From Magnolia sinica (Eukaryota > Streptophyta > Magnoliopsida > Magnoliales > Magnoliaceae), in assembly GCF_029962835.1 (NCBI RefSeq), contig NC_080575.1, positions 46,331,437-46,395,436 on the forward strand: a stretch of 64,000 nt of DNA, in the 5' to 3' direction. The notes beneath the pieces were generated by a model that searched no databases, was not told the origin of the DNA, and was given only the letters and a program-made list of their open reading frames with translations. The translations under genes and the position numbers were made by a program. This document shows, piece by piece, positions 35,740 to 47,002 of the stretch (positions within the stretch are counted from its first letter, which is position 1; the number at the start of each line of letters is the position of its first letter).

Positions 35740-37452
35740 GTTGTGGTTTTTATCGCATATTTGAGAAATGTTTAACAAGTTATGTTTTAAACCTTCTACA
35801 TATAAAACATTCTCAAATAAAGGGAGATTAGAAAGTTGAACCGTACCTTGGTCAATAATCCTGCAATTGCTACCATCACCAAATGTGACTGAACCATTAG
35901 CCATGTCTTTAAGATCAGTGAATAGACCTTTATCACCAGTCATATACCTTGAGCATTCACTGTCTAAGTACTACTTTGAATGACTTGTAGCTTTGAAAGT
36001 CGTGTGAGCAACTAAGTAAATAACCTTAGGAACCCATTTCAAAACTGTTTTGGGTTTAGGAGTATAGTTGGTCTTCTTAAATTTGTAGTTGTTGTAAGAA
36101 TGACCCACTGAGTTAGATTTTAAGAGCTCCTTAAGCAAATCAACTATTTTTTCAGCTAAAGGGTTTCGGTTCTGATATTATAGTTGATATGGTTACTTTT
36201 AGATTTAAATGATTGAAATGTTTAGGTATTTTTAGAAAACTTTTGATTAGAACTTTTCTCTTTTGAAGTTTTAATTTAGCAGCAATTTTACAACTTTCCT
36301 TGTAAAGAGCATTATAAGCATCTTGAAGATCTTCTTCGTTTTCATGATCACTGTTCAAATTTTCTTCACTAGTTAGATCATCATTATTTGAGAAAGTGAA
36401 CTTGGCTAGAGTCATAAGGGCTTTGACTTCATTGCCTGACTCGGTTTCAGAATCTTCTGATTCAGAAGAATCTTCAGAACCGGAAGATTCATCCCAAGTA
36501 GCCAACATACTCTTCTTTTTGGGTTTATCCTTTTTAGGACACTTGTTTGCCAAATGCCCATATTCTTGGCAGTTGTAACATTGACTGTCTTTTAATGATT
36601 TCCAAGTTTTAGATTTAGATTTTTTGTTATCATTAGCTTTTTTAAAATCAACCCTCTTTTTTACTTTTGAAAATTTTGTAAAAATTTTTCGCTAGAAGGG
36701 CCATATCATCTTCTAAGTTTTCTAAATCAAAATTGCTATTATTTTCTTGAAAAATATTTTTAGAAGATTTAAGGGTGATAGATTTACCTTTAAGAGCTTT
36801 AAAATTTAACTCATAGGTTTGTAAAGAGCCAGCTAGTTATTCTACCCTCATATTGTCCGTATCACGAAGTTCCCGGATCGTAGTTACATTAGAATTGAAC
36901 CGTTCAGGAAGTGAACGTAATATCTTTGCATACACTTTACTTTCTGGGATTTTGTCACCAAGACCCCACATAGAGTTTACAATGTCATTTAGTCTAGTAT
37001 AAAAGTCCATGAACATTTCATTTTCCTCCATATGTATTTCCTTAAATTTGGTTGTGAGGATTTGGACTTTCGATTTCTTGACAATTGATGTTCCCACGTG
37101 TGTCATTTCTAAAAATATCTCAGGCTTCCTTTGCAGTATCACGGGATATAATTCTTTTAAATTCATCCGGTGATAGTGCGCAAGTGATTGCATTTAGTGC
37201 TTTTGCATTGGCACTACTCTCACTTTTCTGAAGAGTGGTCCAAGAAAAATAAGGTGAGATTTTCATAGATTTGGGTCCATCGATACCAATTACTTCAATG
37301 GTAGGAGGGGTCCATTCAGTCATTGTGGCTTGCCACACACTCTCATCCATGAATTTTTAAAAAATTATCTTCCTGGCTTTCCAATTGGCATAATTAGAGC
37401 CATCAAATGGAGGAGGCCTAGTGACTGAAAGGCTATCAAAATTTGACATCTT
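35740..37452 (-). pseudogene. gag and start of pol of the SIRE-like element
   Basis: The Gag start lies near 37450 (MSNFDSLSVTRPPPFDG). It continues with SANAKALNAITCALSPDEFKR (37120-37350) and FKEIHMEENEMFMDFYTRLN (36837-37193). An acidic region follows (36152-36553; SGSEDSSESEDSETESG) after a zinc-knuckle remnant (CYNCQEYGH-like, complement near 36560-36585). The last part (35740-35943) has DGSNCRIIDQGTV and LKHNLLNISQICDKN, the protease/pre-integrase linker. Stops and frameshifts separate the parts. Confidence 0.78.
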
Positions 37453-37518
37453 ATAAATAGCTTAGATCGATTAGCTCAGGAATTAAATAAAAAAAATAAC
37501 AATTAGAATGACTTATTA

Positions 37519-37531
37519 GGCTCTAATACCA
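37519..37531 (-). promoter_or_regulatory. primer-binding site of the SIRE-like element
   Basis: The complement reads TGGTATTAGAGCC, a good match to the initiator tRNA-Met 3' end. It lies two bases from the LTR. Confidence 0.85.
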
Positions 37532-37533
37532 CT

Positions 37534-39443
37534 TGAAAAGGCCAAGCTATATGTCCTAGAGAGGGGGGGGGGGGGGGTGAATAGGACTATGCCAAATTAA
37601 ATCTTTAACAGGGAAATTTAAATGAATAAAGGAAAGTTAGCACTTTAAACAAATCACAGTACGGAAATGTAAAGCAACCTCAAAATTCAAGTCTTGATAC
37701 AAATGTTGTTCTAAGGACAACCTTGCACTATAAAAACCAAGGGTTTATGGCAGGACAACCTTACTAGAACGGTTTAAGTATCAATATCTCAAACTGAAGA
37801 GGAATGAAAGGAATTAGCAAGAAATAGAAAGTCTAAACTATTATAACATTCCCCACAATGCTTGAAATGTAAATATTACAACATTCACATTCACACATAC
37901 ATCCCACAAACTTGAATAATTAAAGATATAGAAAATAAATCACACATCCACAAAACACAAAGAGTTATAGCGGTTCGCCTGTGTGTACACCAACTATTAA
38001 ACAACAGCCACACAACTTGCCACTCCACTCCTAATATCCTCACACAGGGGATATTAGCATCCACTACGAAAATAGGTTTTTCTCAGGTTCACCTAAAACC
38101 CTCACAATTGTGTCTTTCAAATGGGCTTACACAATTCAAAAACCCCACACTCTGAGTTTTCTGGCTCTCCTCAGATAACCAACAGATTTTTTTGGCTTAA
38201 TTTCAAAGAAACCAAAAACATAGAAGATTTACACAAATATAAAATACCTGGATTTCTCCTTTTGTAGAATCCTGGAAGAACCAAATCAGAGTAGAAGTTT
38301 GAATATAGAAGTTCAATGTCCAATACTCACTTTGAAATGGTTCTAAGTTCTAATTAATTTTAAATTAAATCAAGTTAGGTTAGCTCTATTTGATTTTGAT
38401 TCCAAGAAATGAAATATCACAATTCCTCTTTCAAATCAGATTGGAATGCAAAAATAAAATCAAATATAAAAAGCTAACAAAAGAGAATATTAAATATGCA
38501 CAATGTAGCTTAAAAAGAACATAAACTTATCTCTTAGAGTGATGCATTGATTTTACTTTGATTGAATATAAAACTCTGAAATTTGTGCTCTATTTATAGT
38601 TGCAGAAATAGCATCTTCGACTGGTCCTGTGGACACTACGACTGGTCGTAGGACCAACAACATTTTGAAATTTTGAGCGCGATCGGATAAAACCATTCCA
38701 CAACTGGTCGTGAGTCCTCTGCGAGTGGTCGTGATCTGTCCACGACTGGTCGTGAGGAATCAGAATTCATTGCTGGAGTTTGAGTCGTAGCTGCAGGACT
38801 GGTCGTGAACAAGTCGGCACTGTTCACACAATTGGTCGAGCAGACTCTAGGACTGGTCGTAGCTCAACCAAAAATTTTCAAAAATCTAAACAACTTAGGA
38901 CTGGTCTTGGAATTTCTTGGACTGGTCGAGCCAGTTCTAGGACTAGTTGAACAAAGTCCAAGACTAGTATAAGAACAGACCAAAACACATATAAAATAAG
39001 CAATTGACTTATGTATCCGAAATGACCTACCCTAAGGTCAATCTAAGGTCATTCATACCTGAGACATGAAGTATGAACATTGAACATTCTTTTCTTTAGA
39101 TGATGGATGATCTTTGAAGATCAGGAAGCTTGAGATCTCGACGCTTGATAAAGTATGAAAGCTTGAACTTGTAGTTCTTGAGTTGTACTTCAGAGATCTT
39201 TGGAAGCTTGAACTTGTAGTTCTTGCGTTGTACTTCACATTGAGTCTTGAACAAGATCTCGTAGCTTAAAAACTCTGAAGCTTTAGAGAAGAGAACAATG
39301 TACTTAATCTTGCATTTCTTGAAGTAGATCATTGTACTTAACTTGAAGCATTGTCCTCAAGCAAAAGATGCATTGCCCTGAACATATATATCAACGTGAT
39401 ACACAAGACACAGATTGTGGTTTTGGCACAACAAAATTTAACA
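37534..39443 (-). repeat. 5' LTR of the SIRE-like element
   Basis: 1910 bp, starting TGAAAAGG and ending TTTAACA on the plus strand. A 15-G run lies at 37563-37577. The minus-strand TATA box corresponds to TATTTATA at 38591-38598. A dense cluster of GACTGGTCGT words fills 38610-38970. Confidence 0.8.
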
Positions 39444-40440
39444 ATCAAAATAGCAAATAACCATAGCACTTACACATCTGTAGCGAATTCCACGTATGCA
39501 AGTATGTGGTATGCACATTTGGGTCACATGAGTGAGGGGAGGCATGAAGGTACTTTCTGACCGTTGTTTAATTTCAGTTTTTAAAGTGTTTATTTAAGTA
39601 TATGCAAGCATTATATATATGGTAAACATTCAAGGTTATCTTCTTAATTTGGAAAACATGTATGTAAGGGTGTTCTTAATTATGTGCATTCTGATGTATG
39701 GGGGCAATTGCCCGTGGTTTCCACTGGAGGGTCATCATGGTTCGTCACATTCATTGACGACTACACTAGGAAAGTGTGGATTTATTTTATAAAAAATAAA
39801 TCCAATGTTTTCACCAACTTCAAGTAGTGGAAGGCGATGGTAAAAAAGCAGTCGGGGTGAAAGGTGAAGGTTCTAAGGACAAATAATGATGGATAATTTA
39901 CTTTAGAAAATTTTAATTAATATTATAAGGATGAAGGGATCGTAAGGCATGACACATTGTTCTACACACTAAAGTAGAACGGTGTAGCTAAGTGGATGAA
40001 TCAGACTCTCTTGGAGAGGACCCGATGCATGATTAGTGATGTTGGGTTAGGCAAGGAATTGTGGACTGAGGCCATTAATACAGCTTGTTAGTTAGTGAAT
40101 CGGTCCCCCTCTACGGCTATTGATTATAAAATTTTAGAGGAAGTATAGAGTGGTTAGTAGGTAGACTACTCAGAATTATGTGTGTTTAGTTGTGAAGCTT
40201 ACTCTCATGTACTATCAGTTGAGAGAGATAAGTTACACCAAAGTACTAAAAAGTACATCTTTATTAGCTATGGTGGTGGTTTGAAGTGATACAGGCTATA
40301 TGACCGAGTCGTACGAAAAATCATCATTAGTCGTGACATCAAGTTCAACGAAGGATCTTTGTTCCATAAGGATGAGTACGAGGAATTAGAAAAATTGGTT
40401 GTGGATGTTCAGGTAGACACGGATGATACTCAGGATGATA
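39444..40440 (+). pseudogene. integrase region of the copia element
   Basis: Begins with the pre-integrase phrase STYASMWYAHLGHMSEG, then core blocks translating as SSWFVTFIDDYTRKVWIYF (first catalytic Asp), NGVAKWMNQTLLERTRCMI (catalytic Glu region, normally NGVAERMN) and LGKELWTEAINTAC. Several stops (for example near 39830 and 39860) and a Glu-to-Lys change in the NGVAERM block make it inactive. Confidence 0.78.
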
Positions 40441-40469
40441 CCGATATGCAGATAGAGGTATAGGACCAG

Positions 40470-41330
40470 GTGGAGCAACCACCTATGAGAAGGAATCCGT
40501 CGCAGGATTATAGGTTACCGGCGAGATACAGGGATGACTCTAATATCACAAATGTCCTTATTAAGGATGAGGGGATTTTGTCTACTCTTCATGACGCTCT
40601 TGATGAGCCTGATGCCAAAAAATTAAAAGCTACAATGGATGATGAGATGGACTCATTGTACAAGAACGATACGTGGAAGGAGGTGGATCTTCCCATCGGT
40701 TGAGAAGTGATCGGGTGCAAGTGGATCTTCAAGAAGAAATATGATAGGTACAAGGTAAGGTTGGTAATGAAGTGTAACGCTCAGAGATAATGTGTCGACT
40801 TCACTGAGATATTCACACCAGTTATGAAGGAAGCATCTATCATATTCGTATTGGCATTGGTTGCATAATACGATCTCAAGCTGAAACAGATGGATGTGAA
40901 GATTATCTTCCTCCATTGGAAATTGGAAGAGTAAATCTACATGAAACAACTAGAAGGCTTTGAAATTAAAGGGGCAGAGAACAAGGTTTGTAGGTTAAAG
41001 AGGCCATTGTATGCCTGAAATAATTGTCTAAGCAGTGGTATAAAAATTTTCATTCTTTCATGGTGAGTCAGAAGTTTAATAGGAGTGAATATGATCATTA
41101 TGTCTATTACAAGACACCGAGTGATAAGAAGTTCATTATCCTAGTGTTGTATGTTGACGACATGTTGATCACCAGTCATAACATGTCTGAGATCGACTTA
41201 CTAAAGATTCAATTATCAAGGATATTCAAAATGAAAGATCTATGGTCTGCAAGAAGGGTTCTCAGCATTGATATACACAGAGACAAGAAAAGGAGCAGAC
41301 TTTAGTTATCTCAGAAGGAATACCTTAAGA
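40470..41330 (+). pseudogene. reverse transcriptase of the copia element
   Basis: The order is typical of copia RT: MDDEMDSLYKNDTWKEVDLP, CKWIFKKKYD, LKQMDVKIIFLH (first catalytic Asp in MDVK), RPLYA, KQWYKNFHSFM, and the YVDD box at 41150-41161 (LYVDDMLITS). In-frame stops near 40700, 40790, 40868, 40931 and 41017 break the frame. Confidence 0.8.
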
Positions 41331-42112
41331 AGGTATTGCTGAAGTATGGGATGGACAGGGCAAAGTCGATCAGTGTTCCTCACGCGGCTCATTTTAAGAT
41401 TTCTTCTGAACAATGTCCAAAAACTGATAAAGAAAAAAAGGATATGTCTCATGTGCCTTATTCAAATATGGTGGGTAGTTTGATGTATGACATGGTTTAT
41501 ACTAGATCGGATATTTCAAATGTGGTTTGTGTTGTTAGCATATACATGTCTAACCCAAAAAGCAACACTAAGAAGTAGTGAAATGACTACTTTGATACAT
41601 TTGAGGTACACAGGACTACGTTTTATCTTTTAAGAAATCAGAGGCCAAGTTAGTTGGATATCTGGATTTTGATTGGCGGGTAGTGTGGATTCTAGAAAGT
41701 TAACTTCAAGGTACTCATTTGTACTCACGGGTGGTGCAATCAGTTGGATGTTGAAGCTTCAATCTATAATGGCTCTTTCCAACACCAAAGCTGAGTATAT
41801 GGCAGTGACGGAAGCATTCAAGGAAGGTATTTAGTTGAGAGGGATGATAAATCAATTGGGGCTTCAGTAGGAGGCCGTGCCAGTTAATTATGACATCGAA
41901 AGCGCAATCAATTTAGCTAAAAACTATGTTTATTACTCACGTACTAAACACATTGATGCTCGTCACTATTTTATCTAACAGGTGCTTGAGGAAGGAAGCA
42001 TGACAATCGAGAAGATTCACACAAGTGTGAATCCGGTGAACATGCTCACTAAGGTGGTTCCAACAGAGCAGTTTAAGTTCTACGCAACTTCTTTGGGCTT
42101 AGCAAAGGCATA
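41331..42112 (+). pseudogene. RNase H region of the copia element
   Basis: Contains MDRAKSISVPHAAHFKIS, VPYSNMVGSLMYDMVYTRSD and, after several stops, HIDARHYFI and NPVNMLTKVVPTEQF. These are the standard blocks joining RT to RNase H and its C-terminus in copia. Confidence 0.78.
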
Positions 42113-42158
42113 AAGGAAGTCAAAGGAAAAAGAACCTATGAATAATGACGATTGAAGA

Positions 42159-42171
42159 CATGGTGGAGATT
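42159..42171 (+). promoter_or_regulatory. polypurine tract of the copia element
   Basis: ATGGTGGAGATTT precedes the right LTR and matches the usual copia AAGGTGGAGATT tract. Confidence 0.7.
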
Positions 42172-42755
42172 TTTATTGATGTCTTAAATTTATAAATTAA
42201 CATGTCTGTCGATGACAGTTCGATGTCATCTAAATCTTGCTCAATGCCATCAAAAAATTCATCGAAGCTCCATAGGAAAATTTTAAAAAATTCATGATTT
42301 ATCACTGGAACGTTTTGATGTTTAGTTTGATATAATTGAAGACTATTCGATGACATCGAAGGTTGTTCAATGCCATCGAAGGTGTCATTGAACTATCGCG
42401 CAAAGTTACACAGAGTTATGTATCTGTAGGATTTGTTTTCGATTCCAATTGTAATTCTCGTAAAGGCTATAAATATGAGTGTAATCGGGATTAGGGTGTA
42501 TGTTAGAGATTTTTAATTCATTCCTAGGGTTTTCAAGGGCTTATAAGGGGAGATTTAAGGCTTGTTTAAATCGAATATTCTCTCTATCTCTTGTAATTTC
42601 TGCTTTCATAATGCATTATTGTCGCTTTATGTCAAGGTCTTTTTCCTGAAAAGGTTTTTCTACCTTAAATTTGGTTTGTTTGTGATTAGACTTGGTTGTT
42701 GCAATTGGAGTACTTTGCTTGGTTCATCTCTATGTGCTTCTGCAGTCTCCCAACA
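42172..42755 (+). repeat. right LTR of the copia element
   Basis: About 584 bp; the left edge is approximate. It ends CCCAACA at 42755. It contains GGCTATAAATATGAG (TATA, about 42466) and CGATGACATCGAAGG-type words at 42190-42390. Confidence 0.75.
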
Positions 42756-42761
42756 ATACCA

Positions 42762-43300
42762 AACCTAGGAAGAAGTTTCAAAATCAAACTCCAACTCAAA
42801 CTCCCTAAAATTCATGACTTACTATAAATAGTAAACTTACTATTTATAGATGGTCATGATTTCTACTAGACTTCATGGTTTTCGACTAAAAATAGTAAGT
42901 GTCCAATTTGGCCTAACCATGTAATTCTCCTAAATTTTTAAAGCCCTTTTCATGTTGGGCATGACTCCTAAAGTTCAAAGGATCAAGAGTAATGATCGAA
43001 CTAAAACTTACTATAAATAGTTAAAAATGAAATTAAAAAGGATTTTTGACCATTGATCTGATGGAATCTCTCAAATTTAGCATGGATAACCTGACTTATC
43101 CAATTGGTTGGCTCAAGTAACTTCTCCTACCCCAAAATCATATATGGTACATCGAATATCTTATTTTGGTTTACGAGATATGCCTGACCCAGTGAAGCTG
43201 GGTTGGTTGGCTAAAGTAGCTTCTCTTACCCCAAAATCATATATGTACATCAAATAACTCATTTTGGTTTACGAGATATGTATGTTTTAGAGTTTTGATG
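42762..43300. repeat. LTR-like sequence with a tandem duplication
   Basis: Shares phrases with the insertion at 49479-53452, such as GAACTAAAACTTACTATAAA and CTTCTCCTACCCCAAAATCA, in the same order. An approximately 95-bp unit is duplicated at about 43109-43201 and 43204-43290 (ACCCCAAAATCATATATG ... GTTTACGAGATATG). It may be the LTR of the adjacent minus-strand chromovirus relic. Confidence 0.5.
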
Positions 43301-44110
43301 GTCCTAATCACTTTCGCCTCTAATCGAGCCTTCTCTGGTCCATCTTAGACTTGAAAGTGTTCGTGACCCGCTCTACATCAGTTCCGTCCACTTTAAAAGA
43401 ACTTGTCCTTGAGTTCTCGTCTTGCTTTGGTTCATGATACTCAATCAGGTTTGTGACATTAAAAGTATGTGAGATCTCCATGTTATCTGAAAGATCAACA
43501 ACATTAACATTGCCATTGATCTTTTAGAGGATTGATATCAGTCTAATCTTCTTATGCTTCAACTTGTTGTAGGTCCTGGTCAAAAATATCTCCTTGCATA
43601 GATGGACCATAACATTGTCACCCACCTCGAACACCTTCTGTCGCTGATGATGCTTGTTAGATTGCTCTTTGTACTTATCGTTTGAGGTATGTAACTTAGC
43701 TTGCATATCCGCATGAATGCCCACGATTCAGTTTGCATTGTTTTCTACTGCAATGCTCATGCTCGGAAGCTTGGCCAAAGGGACCAAGTCAAGTGTATGG
43801 CGAGGCACTCGACTATAAACAATATGGAATGGGGACTTCCCTGTCGAGTGGTTCACCATATTATTGAATGCAAATTCCTCTTAAGACAAGGCCAAATTTC
43901 ACTACTTTGGTTTGTCACCTGAAATACATCGAAGGAGGTTTCCCAACGTGCAATTCACAACTTCAGTATACCCATTGGTCTATGGGTGGTAGGTACTGTT
44001 AAACTAAAGTTGTGTATCGAACCGACTCCACAAAGTTCGAAAGAAGTGGCTAATACTCTTGGTGTCACGGTCAGAAGTAATGGTCTTGGGAACTGCAACA
44101 CCCTGTACTT
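43300..44110 (-). pseudogene. Ty3/gypsy chromovirus-like integrase C-terminal relic
   Basis: The minus strand carries, in order, VPKTITSDRDTK-like sequence, FNSTYHP, TEVVNCTLGNLLR, EFAFNNMVNHSTGKSPF, then in the ORF 43524-43724 QRQKVFEVGDNVMVHLCKE and TRTYNKLKHKKI. This is the catalytic-core end and GPY/F module typical of chromovirus-group plant gypsy elements. Several stops break it; RT was not found. Confidence 0.75.
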
Positions 44111-45974
44111 TCATTGCTCGAGTGTTACTATGAAGACCTAATTTAGTAACTCACATCTACCTTACTCACATTCATTCTAGTTTAAATCTGACCATTGGAA
44201 GTAACTTAAATCAAGTTGCTCATTCGTTAACCTTCAAGTAGGATTATCATATCGTCAAAGAGAAAATTAAGAACTGATCCGACCGTTAGATTGTCAGTAA
44301 AAACACCATCCAGATGGCTTCCAATAATTACAGCACTCTAAATTAGAAATTTAGTTCAAATTCCAACCATTAGATTGTTCGAGATTAATGATTAGATGTC
44401 AAAATGCTCATTGGGTGGCCCATTCAAGCGGCAAATCCACTCTTTATCAGGCCACCATGCTCAATTACCAATCCATCCTTAGATAATTTCAAACGGGCAT
44501 TAAGATCACCGATTTTATTAAATATTAACATTCAGTCAAGGGTAAAACCCCTAAGAATCACTAATGATCAAATGAAGAATTGATCTGATCGTTAGATTAA
44601 CAAAATCAACAATTGAACTCAATTTACTGAATATGGCCCACCTACACTATATATCTACCCTATCCTTGGTCTAATGGCCTAACAAGACTTTTCAAATTAT
44701 ATGATCAAAGTAGATCTTTCGATAATACATCATAGTGGACCCCACATAGGTGTTTTGTACACCAAGGTGGTGCTCCCACGACACACCGAACTTCTTAACA
44801 CGGTTTGACCATGCGGACCCAAGAATCCTCTAAAAAGGAGGATTTTCTTCCTCCCGTTTTTCCTGCCAGCTGCAAATTAAATGGACAGTCATCCATTGTT
44901 TGAATTGTGGCCCACCATCATGGACCATCACAATGATCTGAGCCGTCCATATGGAGAGGCATGCAATTTCGACCAAACCATGGCTATTTAAGCATGATGA
45001 AACTTGTGTGCATGCACACGAATTCCATCACAAACAGATGCATGTATGACATCTTTCAAAAATATAAATTTTCTGTTTCTCATTGCCACGCTAGCGATCC
45101 GCATGCCTCCACTCCTTCCCATCTCAACCCTTCATTTCAGCTTATCCTAGCCATTCAACTTTAGCAAGAGTTAGGGTTTCTCTTTCTTCACACCCAAAGA
45201 AAATGTTGAAGGAATCTTTCCATATTTTTCTCATTGGCACAATCCTAGCCCTTAACAAACCTCTAGGAATCCTTTAGAACATCTTGAACGTAGGATATAG
45301 GGCTTCCTGCAACTATCATAGCGTCAGTTAAAAGATCTCATACAAAATCTCACCAGTTCGAAAATACCATGCGAAGCAAGAAAATCTCGTGCACAATCGA
45401 GATTTCAATGGTGTTTCTCCAAAATGTGGGTCCCACAATGATAAGTGGACCAATCCAGTCCATCCAAAAGTCTTGGATCGTTAGATGAGACCGTCAATCA
45501 GGAACCATCATGAATGAGTTCATTATCTTCCCTGTCCAAACCGAAAAACCCATCTCCTTTGAATGGACCTCAAACGTAACCATTTGATGGCTAGTATCAC
45601 CTTAAGACCATAGTTACCAAGTGATTCAAACCATGCTATCTGATTAGGAGCTAACACCAAGAAAATTTTTCTTTGTTAAAATCGCTATGACTAACTAATA
45701 CAACGATTAGTTACTCTCGAAGACTCTAGAATTGATTAGGTCCATTTATATAGCCCAACTTTTAGGGCGACCATTTGGAAAATTAGAAAATGTGAAAGAG
45801 AGTAAGAAAGAGAGCGCCGCTGTGATTATTGCACAGAGTCAAGTTGACTCGGTTTTAGTCACTGTAGGTTCGGGCCGGGTCAGGCATCTCACTTGGTCTT
45901 CTTATTAGAAAGAGGAGAGGTAGAAGGAGAGATTCAGATAGAGAGAGAAGAAAGAGGAGGAAAAAGAAGAAGAT
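44111..45974. other. unassigned, probably LTR-derived DNA
   Basis: No gene. Near 44097 TGCAACACCCTGTACTTT resembles the left end of the insertion at 49479 (TATAACACCCTGG) and may be an LTR start. A TATA-like CTATTTAAGC lies near 44984. GA-rich sequence precedes the Tat element. Confidence 0.35.
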
Positions 45975-45979
45975 GGTGT

Positions 45980-46729
45980 TGTTGGGGCAAGCTTCAAGGA
46001 GAAGAATTGGTGAAAAAAGTGAAGGATAGAGATGAAAGAGAGGCGAGTTGCGCAGGAGCTGAGTTGTGCGGTCCGCGCAACTTGACTTTGAATAGGTTGG
46101 GTTGTGCAACTCTCTTCAGAGAGGGATGGATTAGGAATACGAAGTGGGGTCCACGGCAAAGGAATCGAGGGCTCACACATGCAAAAGCCTATAAATACCC
46201 TCTTATCTCCTCATTTGAAGCATCGAATGTTCAGAAGACCAGTGCCTCTGACAGGTATTAGAGACAGAGAGAAGGAGAGGGAGTGTGGAGTTTTGAAGGC
46301 ACTGGCCGTGCTACTCCTAGCGAGTTGCGCGGGCCCACACAACTCCCATGAGTTGCACGGATACTCTTTGAGGCAGCTGCTATGTTGAGATTTTCCAGAT
46401 CCACGGGCTATTCTAGGTGTGTTAAAGGGATCTAAGCACTCCTTTATCATGCCAATAAGGGATGGAATGCATAGGAAGCCCACACAACTCATCTCCCTTG
46501 GAGATATGATCAACATGAGCCGGAATGCTGCCGAAATTCATATTTCAAATTTACTTAACTTTTGTATTTTTAATGTTTCTAAGAAATTCTATCCTGGAAT
46601 CAAAGGACTAAAAGGATGTAAATGAACTCAAAATGAATAAAATTGATGATTATTCTCTTAGTTCTATCTTTTATTAATATTAAGTGAGATATTTCCCAAA
46701 TCAAATGCTTTTTGTTTCTAGTCAAAACA
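45980..46729 (+). repeat. 5' LTR of the Tat-type element
   Basis: 750 bp with TATA box TATAAATA at 46190-46197. It holds several GAGTTGCGC / GCGCAACTT words (46040-46360). It lacks about 25 bases near its start that the 3' LTR has. Confidence 0.85.
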
Positions 46730-46732
46730 AAA

Positions 46733-46750
46733 TGGCGACTTTGCTGGGGA
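46733..46750 (+). promoter_or_regulatory. primer-binding site of the Tat-type element
   Basis: TGGCGACTTTGCTGGGGA lies three bases after the 5' LTR. Tat/Ogre elements use closely similar sites, reported to match tRNA-Arg; the exact tRNA is from memory. Confidence 0.78.
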
Positions 46751-47002
46751 ATTGCCTTGCTTAGTATTGACTTAAGAATGACTTAGAGAATTTCATCACT
46801 GTTTGGCGTCCTATAAGGAGCCAAAATGGCAACTCTTAGTGGGAACATCCTTCCTTTCATCTCCAGGGTAGAATATATTTGTGAAAAAATGCTAATTAAG
46901 TTCTATTATTGGTCTTTAACAGATATAAGAGCAATACATCGATAATAAGTGCACAGATTGTAGTGAAATCGCTGGTAAAAAAAAAAGATAAAGGGTAAGA
47001 AA
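46751..47002 (+). other. leader of the Tat-type element; gag absent
   Basis: Only about 250 bases separate the primer site from the pre-protease block, whereas Tat elements normally have a gag of several hundred codons here. No Gag domain was found in any frame. The sequence repeats phrases on CTATAAGGAGCCAAAATGGC. Confidence 0.6.

Larger units (their letters stand above)
35725..39443 (-). mobile_element. SIRE-like Ty1/copia element, truncated
   Basis: Reads on the minus strand: complete LTR 37534-39443, initiator tRNA-Met-type primer site, gag with zinc knuckle, then the start of pol up to the pre-integrase region, where it is cut off. Integrase, RT, RNase H and the 3' LTR are missing. It sits inside the gag of the plus-strand copia element, whose protease region is also gone, so insertion and a deletion both happened. 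LTR wording such as AAGCTATATGTCCTAGAG followed by a G run is typical of SIRE/Maximus elements. Confidence 0.8.
32750..42755 (+). mobile_element. decayed Ty1/copia element with nested insertions
   Basis: Plus-strand order: LTR sequence ending CCCCAACA at 35183, tRNA-iMet-type primer site, gag, [nested SIRE-like element], GAG-preintegrase, integrase, RT, RNase H, polypurine tract and right LTR ending CCCAACA at 42755. Integrase before RT defines copia; wording such as WYAHLGHMSEG and KQWYKNFHSFM suggests the Tork group. Many stops and frameshifts make it dead. The left LTR is interrupted by, or lies beside, a solo Athila-type LTR, so its 5' boundary is approximate. ATACC follows the right LTR; the partner copy was not found. 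Confidence 0.78.

Noticed and set aside
38610-38970. CRISPR-like array of GACTGGTCGT words
   Set aside because: The words are about 10 bases, irregularly spaced, lie in an LTR of a plant retrotransposon, and have no constant spacer length.
45855-46261. Overlapping ORFs on both strands at the left end of the Tat-type element
   Set aside because: They arise from GA-rich flank and LTR sequence; no domain, and similar ORFs recur in the 3' LTR.
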